DNA of 64,000 nt from Bacteroidota bacterium (GTDB lineage: Bacteria > Bacteroidota > Bacteroidia > Chitinophagales > Saprospiraceae): positions 1 through 64,000 of the forward strand of contig JANSWP010000007.1 in the NCBI GenBank assembly GCA_024743405.1. The letters run 5' to 3'. Within the stretch, counting starts at the first letter, position 1. Each line of letters opens with the position of its first letter. A program made the position numbers and the translations under genes. A model generated the notes under the pieces. The model saw only the letters and a list, made by a program, of their open reading frames with translations. It searched no databases and was not told the DNA's origin. This document shows, one piece after another, positions 52,290 through 60,841 of this stretch.

Positions 52290-53156
52290 ATGAAACGATT
52301 CCTTTTTGTTTTTTTGACTTTGTTGCCACTTTCCATTTTCGCTCAGCACTTTGAAGCTGGTATTATGGTAGGGGCTTCAAATTATATTGGTGATCTTGCT
52401 CGTAATTCAAGAAAGGTCTATGTGAAAGAGACTAGGCCTGCATTTGGAGCATTTGGAAAATATAATGTTAACGATTATGTAGCTGTGCGTTTATCCGGTA
52501 ATTACGCAAGTATAGCTGGGGCTGATGAGAATGCAGACGATGAGCAAATAGTATCGAGAAACTTAAGTTTTAAGTCTACTTTATTAGAATTTGGCATTAG
52601 TGGAGAATTTAATCTCTCAGGTTATCAACCTTATGGCTTATCAAAAGTATTTTCTCCTTATTTATTTGTGGGTTTGGCAGCTACTATGTTTAATCCTAAA
52701 GCAAAATATAATGATGAATGGGTTGCCCTTCAGCCATTAGGTACTGAAGGTCAAGGACTTTCTCAATATCCTGAACGACAAGCTTATAGTAAAACTACTT
52801 TATCTATTCCCTTTGGAATTGGATTTAAATATGCTTTAACGGATCAACTAAATTTAGGTATTGAATTAGGTGCTAGAAGAACGTTTTCAGATTATCTAGA
52901 TGATGTTAGTGGAACTTATGTAGAATATTCAGAATTATTGGCGGGAAATGGTGAATTAGCTGCAGCTTTAGGCAATCGAACAGGAGAACTGTCAGGTGGC
53001 GATCCAATTTCGGTTCCTACAGGAACTGTAAGAGGAGATGACGCACGAAATGATTGGTATTTTATCTTTGGCGTAACTGCCTCCTATAATTTTTTGGATA
53101 ATGGTTTAATGGGAAGCCGCCGAAGAAGTAAGCGTAAAGTAGGGTGTAAAACCTAA
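52290..53156 (+). CDS. DUF6089-like outer-membrane beta-barrel protein
   Basis: From ATG 52290 the protein has 288 residues with a signal peptide (MKRFLFVFLTLLPLSIFAQ). The frame from 52203 would add 29 residues and overlap the promoter. The mature part starts FEAGIMVGASNYIGDLAR, the hallmark of the Bacteroidota DUF6089 family. It has eight or so predicted strands (AFGAFGKYNVNDYVAVRLSGNYA, FSPYLFVGLAATMFNPKAKY, SIPFGIGFKYALTDQLNLGIELGARRTF) and a conserved DYLDDVSGTY motif. The tail is a basic, cysteine-containing stretch (RRRSKRKVGCKT). Its function is unknown; it should sit in the outer membrane. Confidence 0.9.
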   Translation: MKRFLFVFLTLLPLSIFAQHFEAGIMVGASNYIGDLARNSRKVYVKETRPAFGAFGKYNVNDYVAVRLSGNYASIAGADENADDEQIVSRNLSFKSTLLEFGISGEFNLSGYQPYGLSKVFSPYLFVGLAATMFNPKAKYNDEWVALQPLGTEGQGLSQYPERQAYSKTTLSIPFGIGFKYALTDQLNLGIELGARRTFSDYLDDVSGTYVEYSELLAGNGELAAALGNRTGELSGGDPISVPTGTVRGDDARNDWYFIFGVTASYNFLDNGLMGSRRRSKRKVGCKT

Positions 53157-53165
53157 TTAATGGGG

Positions 53166-53220
53166 AATTCAAAGGTTTAAAATGGAGCAAATATCTTGAT
53201 CAATTTTGAGCCTTTGAATT
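53166..53220. terminator. Shared hairpin between convergent genes
   Basis: AATTCAAAGG (53166-53175) pairs perfectly with CCTTTGAATT (53211-53220); the right arm overlaps the end of the NDH-2 gene. The loop is long and the T tract poor, so this is a weak call. Confidence 0.35.
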
Positions 53221-54510
53221 TTCTAAGCTGGTTTCTTTCTTGACTTTAGGACGAATAATCAGCCTCAAGGATTGGTCATAAGTTAAGTAATTCCAAAGCC
53301 AATTAATAAATACAAAAAGTCTATTTTTCACGCCGATTAATTGGAATAAGTGAACACCAAGCCAAATCATCCACGCAAAAAATCCTTGAAATTTCCATTT
53401 GGGTAAATCTACGACAGCTCTATGCCTCCCAATGGTTGCCATACTACCCAAATCATTATAAGAAAAGGGTTTAGGCGTTTTGTCCTGAATTATTTTTGGC
53501 AAGTTTTTCCCTAATTTTTTAGCCTGTTGAATTGCTACCTGGGCAACTTGGGGATGACCTTGGGGATATGCTTCTTCTGTCATAAATGCAATATCACCAA
53601 TCGCATAAATATTTTCAAAGCCTTTTATTTGGTTGAATCGATTCACCAAAATTCTATTCCCCCAAGTCATTGATTCCTTTGGCAAGCCTTTTATTTTATT
53701 TCCTGTAATTCCAGCTGCCCATATTACTTTATCTGCCCGAATTTTTGTCCCATCTTTTGTATGCACATATTCGCCGTCATAATCTGTAACTCTGACATTG
53801 AGTTTGACATCAACACCTAAATCAGTCAGAAATTTATAGGCAGACTCCGATGCTTCTGAAGACATTCCTTTTAGTAGGCAATCGCTTCCTTGGAGTAAAT
53901 GAATATCGACTTCGTCACAATCTAATTCTCTATAATCTTTGGGTAATACATATTTTTTCATTTCTGCCAAGGCACCAGCGACTTCGACACCGGTAGGACC
54001 TCCTCCTACAATAACAATATCAATTAGTCCTTGACGATCATCATAATTTGCTGTTGATAAGGCTTTTTCGTAATCTTCCAAAATTGCATTTCTTAGGAAA
54101 AGTGCCTCTGAAACGGATTTCATAGGAATGGTCTTTTCTGCTAGTCTTTCGTTTCCGAAAAAATTGGTATCAGCACCGATAGCCAGCACTAAGTAATCAT
54201 AAGCGAGGCTACCTATAGAAGTATGGATTTCATTTTTTTGGGTATCCACTTCTTCCACTTCAGTAACTCGAATAAAAACATTTTTAGAGTTTTGAAACGT
54301 CTTTCTTAATGGAAAGGAGATAGAACTAGGCTCAAGTCCAGCCATTGCAACTTGGTAGAATAAGGGTTGAAATTGATGGTAATTATTTTTATCGAGTAGG
54401 ACAATTTGAAGATCTGACTTTGCTAATTTTTGTGCCAACGTCAAGCCGGCAAAGCCTCCGCCAATAATTACGAGCCTTTTTTGTTGAGAAGTGGGTATGT
54501 TAATGATCAT
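53200..54510 (-). CDS. ndh: Type II NADH:quinone oxidoreductase (NDH-2)
   Basis: A 436-residue flavoprotein that oxidises NADH and reduces quinone on the cytoplasmic face of the inner membrane without pumping protons. The FAD-binding fold is at the N-terminus (LVIIGGGFAGLTLAQKLA), followed by the family motif NYHQFQPLFYQVAMAGLEPSSI. The NADH fold is VIVGGGPTGVEVAGALAEM, and IYAIGDIAFM marks the second FAD site. The C-terminal 60 residues (FFAWMIWLGVHLFQLIGVKNRLFVF) are amphipathic and membrane-binding, typical of NDH-2. It lies beside a UbiD-family gene that could contribute to quinone synthesis, and near complex III genes. Confidence 0.93.
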   Translation of the reverse strand: MIINIPTSQQKRLVIIGGGFAGLTLAQKLAKSDLQIVLLDKNNYHQFQPLFYQVAMAGLEPSSISFPLRKTFQNSKNVFIRVTEVEEVDTQKNEIHTSIGSLAYDYLVLAIGADTNFFGNERLAEKTIPMKSVSEALFLRNAILEDYEKALSTANYDDRQGLIDIVIVGGGPTGVEVAGALAEMKKYVLPKDYRELDCDEVDIHLLQGSDCLLKGMSSEASESAYKFLTDLGVDVKLNVRVTDYDGEYVHTKDGTKIRADKVIWAAGITGNKIKGLPKESMTWGNRILVNRFNQIKGFENIYAIGDIAFMTEEAYPQGHPQVAQVAIQQAKKLGKNLPKIIQDKTPKPFSYNDLGSMATIGRHRAVVDLPKWKFQGFFAWMIWLGVHLFQLIGVKNRLFVFINWLWNYLTYDQSLRLIIRPKVKKETSLENSKAQN

Positions 54511-54592
54511 TTTTTGAAATTAAAAGTTATTTCTTCTTTTGGAAACACCTTTATTTAGATAGGAGTTTGACAGTATGATTAGATTTTTTAAA

Positions 54593-56422
54593 CTAAATTA
54601 ATCCGTACAGTTCTCCTCCCTTTGAGAATAATTTATCAACTTTCAAATCTACCTTTTTATCTGTTATTAATGGTGGGGCATGATGTGGTTTTATCCGTGC
54701 ATCGATGACTAATGGTCCTCGGCATCCCCAATGTTTATTCTCAAAAAAGGAATCCACTCCATGGATATCATGGGAAGGGTTGGCTCGTGTAAAAGTTGCC
54801 CACAAAAAATTGCCGATATCGGCTGCAATAAATGAAGCGTCATCTACCAAAAGTATCAAGGGAATATGCTGTAAATCAATGCCTTGAAGACCTTTTGTTA
54901 ATGTCTTTACATCGGCATAGTTTGATTCGTTTTCAAATTTATTTCCTGAAATAGCAAGGATACCTTTTTGGACAAATTTTGGATTTGAGAATCCATTGGG
55001 TAATTTAAAGTTTGCCGGTAATTCTGCCTTTAATTCCCGCCTTTTATCTCCACAACACCCGATGACTACTTTAGAACCTTCATTCCAACCTGACCCAGAA
55101 TAATCTAGGGTGTCGATAGTTGTTTTTGTCTGAAAATGGAGGTCTCGAGTCCAATCAACTCTTTCTAATATATGGTTGAAAAAATAGGGATAGTCATGCG
55201 TATTCAAATGCTCATCATCTCCTTTTGCTGCGATAATAAGAAACTTGGCAAGAGAGGTTTGTCCTTTACCTAATATGTGATTGGCTTGCGTTAATATTTC
55301 TTCAGGTTTTCGCTCTCGAAATGGCATATATCGTTCGCTCCCGATCGCTAATAAAAGTGGATGCACTCCTGCTTCATCCACTGCGTTGATTTCGTGAACT
55401 CCAGGAAATTCTCCCGCCAAAAGTGGTTCGACTAACTTATGAATCAAATAACCAAAACTGCTATCTTCTGCGGGTGGTCTTCCCACTACGGTAAAGTGCC
55501 AAATTGCATCCTTTCGATGATAAACATTTTCGACTTCCATAACTGGAAAATCATGAGCGAGACTATAATAACCCAAATGATCTCCGAATGGGCCTTCTGG
55601 TTTTTTTTCTCCTTTCCTGATAATTCCAGTGATACAAAAATCAGCATCAGAAGAAAGAATATGTCCATTTTGACGGGTATAACGAAAGCGTCGGTTATTC
55701 AACATCCCTGCGAATGTCAATTCCGAAATTCCTTCCGGCATTGGCATAATTGCCGAAAAAGCATGAGAAGGAGGGCCTCCAACGAAAACGCTTACGCGAA
55801 ATGGTTCATCACTTTTATTATAATCTGAATGATGGACACCTATACCTCTGTGCAATTGATAGTGGAGTCCTATTTCTTTGTTTGTATTATATTCATTACC
55901 AGTTAGTTGTATACGGTACATGCCCAAATTAGAATGCATAATATTGTTATCCTTTGGAGGTAAGGAAAACACTTGTGGTAGTGTAATGAATGCACCTCCA
56001 TCCATAGGCCAAGATTTAACTAAAGGCAATTGGTCAATGGTTGTTTTACCAAACAAAATAGGAGAGGGAAAAAACTTCTTTTTGGGTAGTGCGGTTAAGG
56101 CGGTTGCCGGAGCGGAAAAATATTTTAGTGGATTTTTTAATGCTCTCATTGGATCCGCTTTAAGCTCAGTGATTTTTTGAACTTTTTTTAGGGTTTTACG
56201 AAAGAGAAAGTCTGTACGTTCTTTGGTGCCATATAAATTGGAGAGTGCTGGAAACGGGCTACCTTTTACATTTTCAAATAATAATGCTGGACCTTTTTTT
56301 TCAAATGCTCTTCGATGAATTTCGGCTATTTCAAGGTCTGGATCAACTTCACTTTTTATTCTAATGAGCTTACCATGTTTTTCTAAATCAATAGCTGCAG
56401 CTTTGAGACTTTTATAGGACAT
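54593..56422 (-). CDS. UbiD-family decarboxylase, probably for menaquinone synthesis
   Basis: A 609-residue cytoplasmic enzyme of the prenylated-FMN-dependent UbiD family. Early motifs are ALLFENVKGSPFPALSNLYG, and the catalytic region shows HSNLGMYRIQLTGNEYNTNKEIGLHYQLHRG, FGDHLGYYSLAHDFPVMEVENVYHRKDAIWHFTVVGRPPAEDS with the conserved acidic residues, and the late VDDASFIAADIGNFLWATFTRANPS. At 609 residues it is longer than E. coli UbiD (about 500) and matches the larger Bacteroidota form often assigned to menaquinone biosynthesis. It needs prenyl-FMN from a UbiX partner that is not in this window. It precedes NDH-2 in the same direction, 83 bases apart. Confidence 0.88.
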   Translation of the reverse strand: MSYKSLKAAAIDLEKHGKLIRIKSEVDPDLEIAEIHRRAFEKKGPALLFENVKGSPFPALSNLYGTKERTDFLFRKTLKKVQKITELKADPMRALKNPLKYFSAPATALTALPKKKFFPSPILFGKTTIDQLPLVKSWPMDGGAFITLPQVFSLPPKDNNIMHSNLGMYRIQLTGNEYNTNKEIGLHYQLHRGIGVHHSDYNKSDEPFRVSVFVGGPPSHAFSAIMPMPEGISELTFAGMLNNRRFRYTRQNGHILSSDADFCITGIIRKGEKKPEGPFGDHLGYYSLAHDFPVMEVENVYHRKDAIWHFTVVGRPPAEDSSFGYLIHKLVEPLLAGEFPGVHEINAVDEAGVHPLLLAIGSERYMPFRERKPEEILTQANHILGKGQTSLAKFLIIAAKGDDEHLNTHDYPYFFNHILERVDWTRDLHFQTKTTIDTLDYSGSGWNEGSKVVIGCCGDKRRELKAELPANFKLPNGFSNPKFVQKGILAISGNKFENESNYADVKTLTKGLQGIDLQHIPLILLVDDASFIAADIGNFLWATFTRANPSHDIHGVDSFFENKHWGCRGPLVIDARIKPHHAPPLITDKKVDLKVDKLFSKGGELYGLI

Positions 56423-56544
56423 ATTTGAAATTTGCGGTTACTAATTATTTATTATTTCATTCAAACAAAGGTTAAATTCGAATGTTCCAAAACAATTGCC
56501 TTCTTGCCTGATTTTGACCGGCAACTAATTATTATAACCAACTA

Positions 56545-57192
56545 TTATGGTTCTAAAATATGAGGAAGAGCAGCACTTTTATAGGGTTCCTCTGCTAATA
56601 ATTTTTTGAATTCTTTTATCGATTCAGATGGTCCATAAGCTAATGCTAGGTTGATAATCCATGCAGGCAAATTTCCGGCTGGATCTGATTTTAAATAATA
56701 GTCGATGGTCACAGATCCATCAAAATTAGGCTTCATTATATATTTTATCTCCAAGGTTTTTATTCTAACCATTTCTTCCTTTTCTTTTAAAAGGTAAGGA
56801 GCACCTAAAGAATGAGAGGTGACAACTTTAGTAGTTGGATCTTGAAAAATACGAGTATGTGTGATCATGTCCCTGTCATTCAATGGCCAAGGAAAGTCTA
56901 CAACATTATAATAGTACATTTCTTTATCACTTATTTTATCTATTATTTTAGCCTCGTCTAATTTATAAACCCATTTTGAATAGTTTTGGACATCATCTAA
57001 TAAAGCAACTATGGAAGAAAGAGAAGATTCAACCTTGAATGTAAATTTCAATTCTTTTATTTTGGACTGTTCTCCATCTCTGTAATATACTTCCATTTCA
57101 TCTTCTTGACTTGATAAAACCCAATCTGTAGACTGGCAAAAGAATAGATTTGGAAATAGAAAAAGGGTTAATAATAGGGCAAAAGATTTCAT
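56545..57192 (-). CDS. Exported START-domain protein
   Basis: A 215-residue protein with a signal peptide (MKSFALLLTLFLFPNLFFCQ) and one START (lipid-binding) domain: WVLSSQEDEMEVYYRD, IVALLDDVQNYSKWVYKLDEAKII, YYYNVVDFPWPLNDRDMITH and SDPAGNLPAWIINLALAYGPSESIKEFKKLL. It is a clear paralogue of the next gene upstream, sharing YxNWVYK-, PWPLxxRD- and GNxPxWxxNLA-type motifs. START domains hold a hydrophobic ligand in a deep pocket; the ligand here is unknown. It lies 26 bases after its paralogue on the same transcript. Confidence 0.87.
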   Translation of the reverse strand: MKSFALLLTLFLFPNLFFCQSTDWVLSSQEDEMEVYYRDGEQSKIKELKFTFKVESSLSSIVALLDDVQNYSKWVYKLDEAKIIDKISDKEMYYYNVVDFPWPLNDRDMITHTRIFQDPTTKVVTSHSLGAPYLLKEKEEMVRIKTLEIKYIMKPNFDGSVTIDYYLKSDPAGNLPAWIINLALAYGPSESIKEFKKLLAEEPYKSAALPHILEP

Positions 57193-57218
57193 TGATCTTA
57201 TCTTGGTATATATTGAAT

Positions 57219-57893
57219 TTATTGTCGTCCAATGGGAATCGTTATCTGAGATTGATTCACATAATGATATTTAGCCGCATCTAATAATGACAAAAAAGCC
57301 TTGATTGTTTGGATCGGCCCTTCATCAATGGCCAAATTTACTAACCAATCTGGAATATTTCCCCCTGGTTCAGAATTCAATAGGTAAGTCATTTGTATAA
57401 AACCATTTTCTATGGGTTCAAATGTCCAGGTGGAATGTAACTTAGGGACTCTAATAATACCCTTTTGTATCTTTTCCATTCCTGAAATTGATCGAGATTC
57501 GGAGATTAAGGCACCATTTTGATCATCTAGATACATTATAGAATGTAGAACCACATCTCTGTTTTGCAAAGGCCATGGAAGTTCGGTCTCAGAATAAAAG
57601 TAAATATCCCAATCATTATTTGCTTTAAGGGTTTTTGAGCTTGAACACTTATAAACCCAATTAGGGTAGGCTGAAACATCTGCCAAAACTGTCGCCACTG
57701 CGTTCAAGTGCCCCTTGAAAGTGTGTGTGATTTTTAATTCTTTTAGTTTATTATTTGTATTTTGAATAGCACGAGTATAGACTCGAATTCCATTTTCCTC
57801 TTTTTTAAATTGCCAATTTTGGGAATAGGATAATTCAGGAAGGAAAAGTATCAATAAGAAAAAGATACTATTGCATTCTATTTTGTAATTCAT
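57219..57893 (-). CDS. Exported START-domain protein, tandem paralogue
   Basis: From ATG 57893 the protein has 224 residues; a GTG three codons earlier is possible. The signal peptide (CNSIFFLLILFLPELSYSQ) is followed by a START domain: WQFKKEENGIRVYTR, VATVLADVSAYPNWVYKCSSSKTL, FYSETELPWPLQNRDVVLHS and SEPGGNIPDWLVNLAIDEGPIQTIKAFLSLL. It pairs with the following gene as an old duplication, judging by moderate identity. Both proteins are predicted to act outside the cytoplasm, possibly carrying or sensing a lipid or quinone-like compound, but that is speculative. Confidence 0.86.
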   Translation of the reverse strand: MNYKIECNSIFFLLILFLPELSYSQNWQFKKEENGIRVYTRAIQNTNNKLKELKITHTFKGHLNAVATVLADVSAYPNWVYKCSSSKTLKANNDWDIYFYSETELPWPLQNRDVVLHSIMYLDDQNGALISESRSISGMEKIQKGIIRVPKLHSTWTFEPIENGFIQMTYLLNSEPGGNIPDWLVNLAIDEGPIQTIKAFLSLLDAAKYHYVNQSQITIPIGRQ

Positions 57894-58112
57894 TGCACAC
57901 ACCTTTTTTTTGTGGAAATCTTTTATGAATAAAATGGAGGGTGAAATTTAGGTGTGGACTATCTTCGCCAAATAAATATATATTGAGGCTTGATTTATAT
58001 AAATTACATAACGGTCACTATTGAAAAAATGCTGTGTGGAAATTTATTTTGTCCAAGTTCCTTTCAATAATTATTTTCTTAAAACCAGAAACAACCGAAA
58101 AATTCATTTTCA

Positions 58113-58907
58113 ATGAAGCAATATTTAAAATTACTCAGTCATGTTCTAGAGAATGGAGCGGAAAAGGGAGATCGAACTGGAACAGGCACATTGAGTGTGT
58201 TTGGTTATCAAATGAGATTTGATTTAGAAAATGGATTTCCAATGCTGACAACTAAAAAATTGCATTTGAAATCGATCATACATGAATTGCTTTGGTTTTT
58301 AAAAGGGGATACCAATGTTAAATACCTCCAAGAGAATGGTGTTAGAATTTGGAATGAATGGGCCGATGAGAATGGAGATTTAGGACCTGTTTATGGAAAA
58401 CAATGGATCGCTTGGGAAAATTCAAGAGGCGAAACGATTAATCAGATCGAACAAGTTATTGAACAATTAAATAATAACCCTGATTCAAGACGCATCATTG
58501 TTAGTGCATGGAATCCTGGTGATTTACCTAATATGGCATTAAGTCCATGTCATGCATTGTTTCAGTTTTATGTTGCTGATGGGAAATTGTCTTGTCAACT
58601 TTATCAACGATCGGCAGATGTGTTTTTAGGGGTGCCATTTAATATTGCTTCCTACGCATTATTGACAATGATGGTTGCGCAAGTTTGTGATTTAAAACTA
58701 GGTGAATTTGTTCACACTTTTGGTGATGTACACTTATATAATAATCATCTAGAACAAGCACAATTACAATTGACAAGAGAAGTGCGAAATTTACCTTCCA
58801 TTAAAATCAATCCCAACGTAAAAGATATCTTCAATTTTAGTTTTGAAGACTTTGAATTAATCGATTATCATCCACACCCTCATATTCGTGCAAAAGTAGC
58901 CGTTTAG
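58113..58907 (+). CDS. thyA: Thymidylate synthase
   Basis: A 264-residue enzyme, exactly the length of the E. coli protein, that methylates dUMP to dTMP using methylenetetrahydrofolate. Visible motifs are [12 protein letters not shown] for substrate phosphate, [28 protein letters not shown], the dUMP-binding [12 protein letters not shown], the catalytic Cys146 in [10 protein letters not shown], and the [20 protein letters not shown] stretch. The usual folA partner does not follow. No TAnnTTTG promoter was found upstream; a near match TATCTTCG lies close to 57960. The ATG at 58113 fits the family start. Confidence 0.97.
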   Translation: MKQYLKLLSHVLENGAEKGDRTGTGTLSVFGYQMRFDLENGFPMLTTKKLHLKSIIHELLWFLKGDTNVKYLQENGVRIWNEWADENGDLGPVYGKQWIAWENSRGETINQIEQVIEQLNNNPDSRRIIVSAWNPGDLPNMALSPCHALFQFYVADGKLSCQLYQRSADVFLGVPFNIASYALLTMMVAQVCDLKLGEFVHTFGDVHLYNNHLEQAQLQLTREVRNLPSIKINPNVKDIFNFSFEDFELIDYHPHPHIRAKVAV

Positions 58908-59276
58908 TATTTCTGAATTAGTCGGAATCTTGAGGATTTTGTCTCACCTATCAGAAAAGCTGAATTATTTATTAGGCATGACAACATATTGTTTAGAAGA
59001 ATAAAGTTTTGATTACGTTGAAGGGAATATTGATAAATTCAGGAATGATTTGTATTCAAAATAGTCGTTTTTGTATTTTTTTTTGCTGTGGAAAACTTTA
59101 TTTTCTAAAATTTTTTTAATTAAATTAGTTGATTTAAAAATTTTAAGATGCTCTAATTCAAATAGTTATGGTTGTTTTTTTTTTGAATTAAGTGTTAAAA
59201 AAGTTTTAAGTTATTTAGAAATCATCTAAATAAAATTTGCCGAATAAAATTGTTGCAAAAAATATTGACTGAATAC
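58908..59276. other. AT-rich gene-free region before actA
   Basis: Several long T runs lie between thyA and the actA promoter. No coding frame, RNA gene or stable hairpin stands out. A thyA terminator was not clearly found. Confidence 0.45.
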
Positions 59277-59284
59277 TATCTTTG
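59277..59284 (+). promoter_or_regulatory. Promoter of the alternative complex III operon
   Basis: TATCTTTG (59277-59284) matches the -7 consensus, and a TTG ends 21 bases before it (in GTTGCAAAAAA), a fitting -33 spacing. The start codon at 59347 follows about 55 bases after the expected transcription start. Confidence 0.6.
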
Positions 59285-59346
59285 CGGCGATTTCAAATAG
59301 GGTGTCACGTTTTTGTCAAAAACGGCAACACAAAACTAAAATTGGA

Positions 59347-60753
59347 ATGACAAATAAACTACTGTACTTCAAATTTCTAATACTCTTTTTTACTTGCCTT
59401 ACTTTTTCCCTATCTGCACAAGAGGCGGATTTAAATGCGGGAAAAACGCTTTTTATCAACCAATGTGCTAGTTGTCATGCTAAAGATATGAAAGCAGACC
59501 TTACCGGTCCAGCATTGGGAGGTGTAGAAGAGCGTTGGGCGGATTATCCAAGAGAGGACTTATATTCTTGGATTCGGAATTCTCAAGCAATGATTTCTGC
59601 GGGGCATCCACGAGCCAAAGAATTATGGTCTACTTGGGGTCCTACCATCATGAATAATTTCCCCGCTTATACAGATCAAGAAATTGAAAATGTATTAGCA
59701 TATGTCGATGCTAAGTGGAAAGAGCAGCCTAAGGTTGTAGAAAATACAACTGGAACTGCTGGTGCTGCGGATGGAGAGGATAACAGATTGATGTTCATTG
59801 CACTCTTCTTAATCCTTGGACTTTTGGCGTTAGTGCTTGCAAGAATAATTGCGAATTTGAACTATATGTCTCAAGTTCAGGAAGGAGATACAGATGCTCA
59901 AAGAAAGACGCTTTCTGATATCTTAACTTCTAAAGGATTTGTTAGCTTCGTTATTTTCCTTGCAATTGTGATAGGCGGTTTCATGACCGTAAATAATGCC
60001 ATAAACTTAGGAAGACAACAAGGGTATCAACCTGATCAGCCGATCAAATTTTCTCATGCAACTCATGCGGGTTTACATAAAATTGATTGTAAATACTGCC
60101 ACGATGGAGCTAGAAGAAGTAAGCATTCTGTAATTCCAGCTGCAAATACCTGTATGAATTGTCACAAGGCAATTGAAAAGGGTTCAACATATGGAACAGC
60201 AGAGTTGACCAAAATTTTCGCTTCAATTGGTTATGATCCTAGTACTGATAAGTATATCGAAAACTATGATGAGTTGAAGACAGAAGATATTGAGAAAATC
60301 TACAAGAAGTGGATTGCTGATGAATATGTGAAAGATAATTCAACTTTAGATAGAGAAGGAGAAAGATTAATTGAAGAACAATGGGATGCTATTGTTAGCT
60401 CTTTAACGGATCCAGATAATGGTGATGATAAAATACAAGGACCTATTGAATGGGTAAGAATTCATAATTTGCCTGATCATGTTTATTTTAATCACGCCCA
60501 ACACGTAACCGTTGGTAAAGTTGAATGTCAACAATGTCATGGTAAAGTTGAAGCGATGGAAGTTGTAGAGCAATACTCTCCTTTGAGTATGGGCTGGTGT
60601 ATCAATTGTCATCGTGAAACTGATGTTCAGTTTGCTGATAATGAATACTATAAATCATTTGAAATCTATCACGAGGAATTGGCGAAAGGGAAAAGAAAAG
60701 GGGTAACCGTGGAGGAAATTGGTGGTTTGGAATGTCAAAAATGTCACTATTAA
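59347..60753 (+). CDS. actA: ActA: multiheme cytochrome c subunit of alternative complex III
   Basis: From ATG 59347 the protein has 468 residues; the frame opens at 59302, but that start would be about ten bases from the mRNA end. A signal peptide (LLYFKFLILFFTCLTFSLSAQ) is followed by a mono-heme domain (NQCASCHAKDM) with LTGPALGGVEERW. Two membrane helices (LMFIALFLILGLLALVLARI, FVSFVIFLAIVIGGFM) follow. A multiheme part then holds five more CXXCH sites: CKYCH, CMNCH, CQQCH, CINCH and CQKCH, six in all. ACIII oxidises menaquinol and passes electrons to the terminal oxidase; these hemes form the wire. The first domain resembles the separate monoheme ActE subunit, here in the same chain. actB follows after 88 bases. 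Confidence 0.92.
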   Translation: MTNKLLYFKFLILFFTCLTFSLSAQEADLNAGKTLFINQCASCHAKDMKADLTGPALGGVEERWADYPREDLYSWIRNSQAMISAGHPRAKELWSTWGPTIMNNFPAYTDQEIENVLAYVDAKWKEQPKVVENTTGTAGAADGEDNRLMFIALFLILGLLALVLARIIANLNYMSQVQEGDTDAQRKTLSDILTSKGFVSFVIFLAIVIGGFMTVNNAINLGRQQGYQPDQPIKFSHATHAGLHKIDCKYCHDGARRSKHSVIPAANTCMNCHKAIEKGSTYGTAELTKIFASIGYDPSTDKYIENYDELKTEDIEKIYKKWIADEYVKDNSTLDREGERLIEEQWDAIVSSLTDPDNGDDKIQGPIEWVRIHNLPDHVYFNHAQHVTVGKVECQQCHGKVEAMEVVEQYSPLSMGWCINCHRETDVQFADNEYYKSFEIYHEELAKGKRKGVTVEEIGGLECQKCHY

Positions 60754-60841
60754 TTTAGTTTAGAGGTTCTGCCTCATATATATTACAATGTGTAAATCGC
60801 ATTTAATTTCAATTCGAAAATTTAAACTGTAATTCCTAAAA

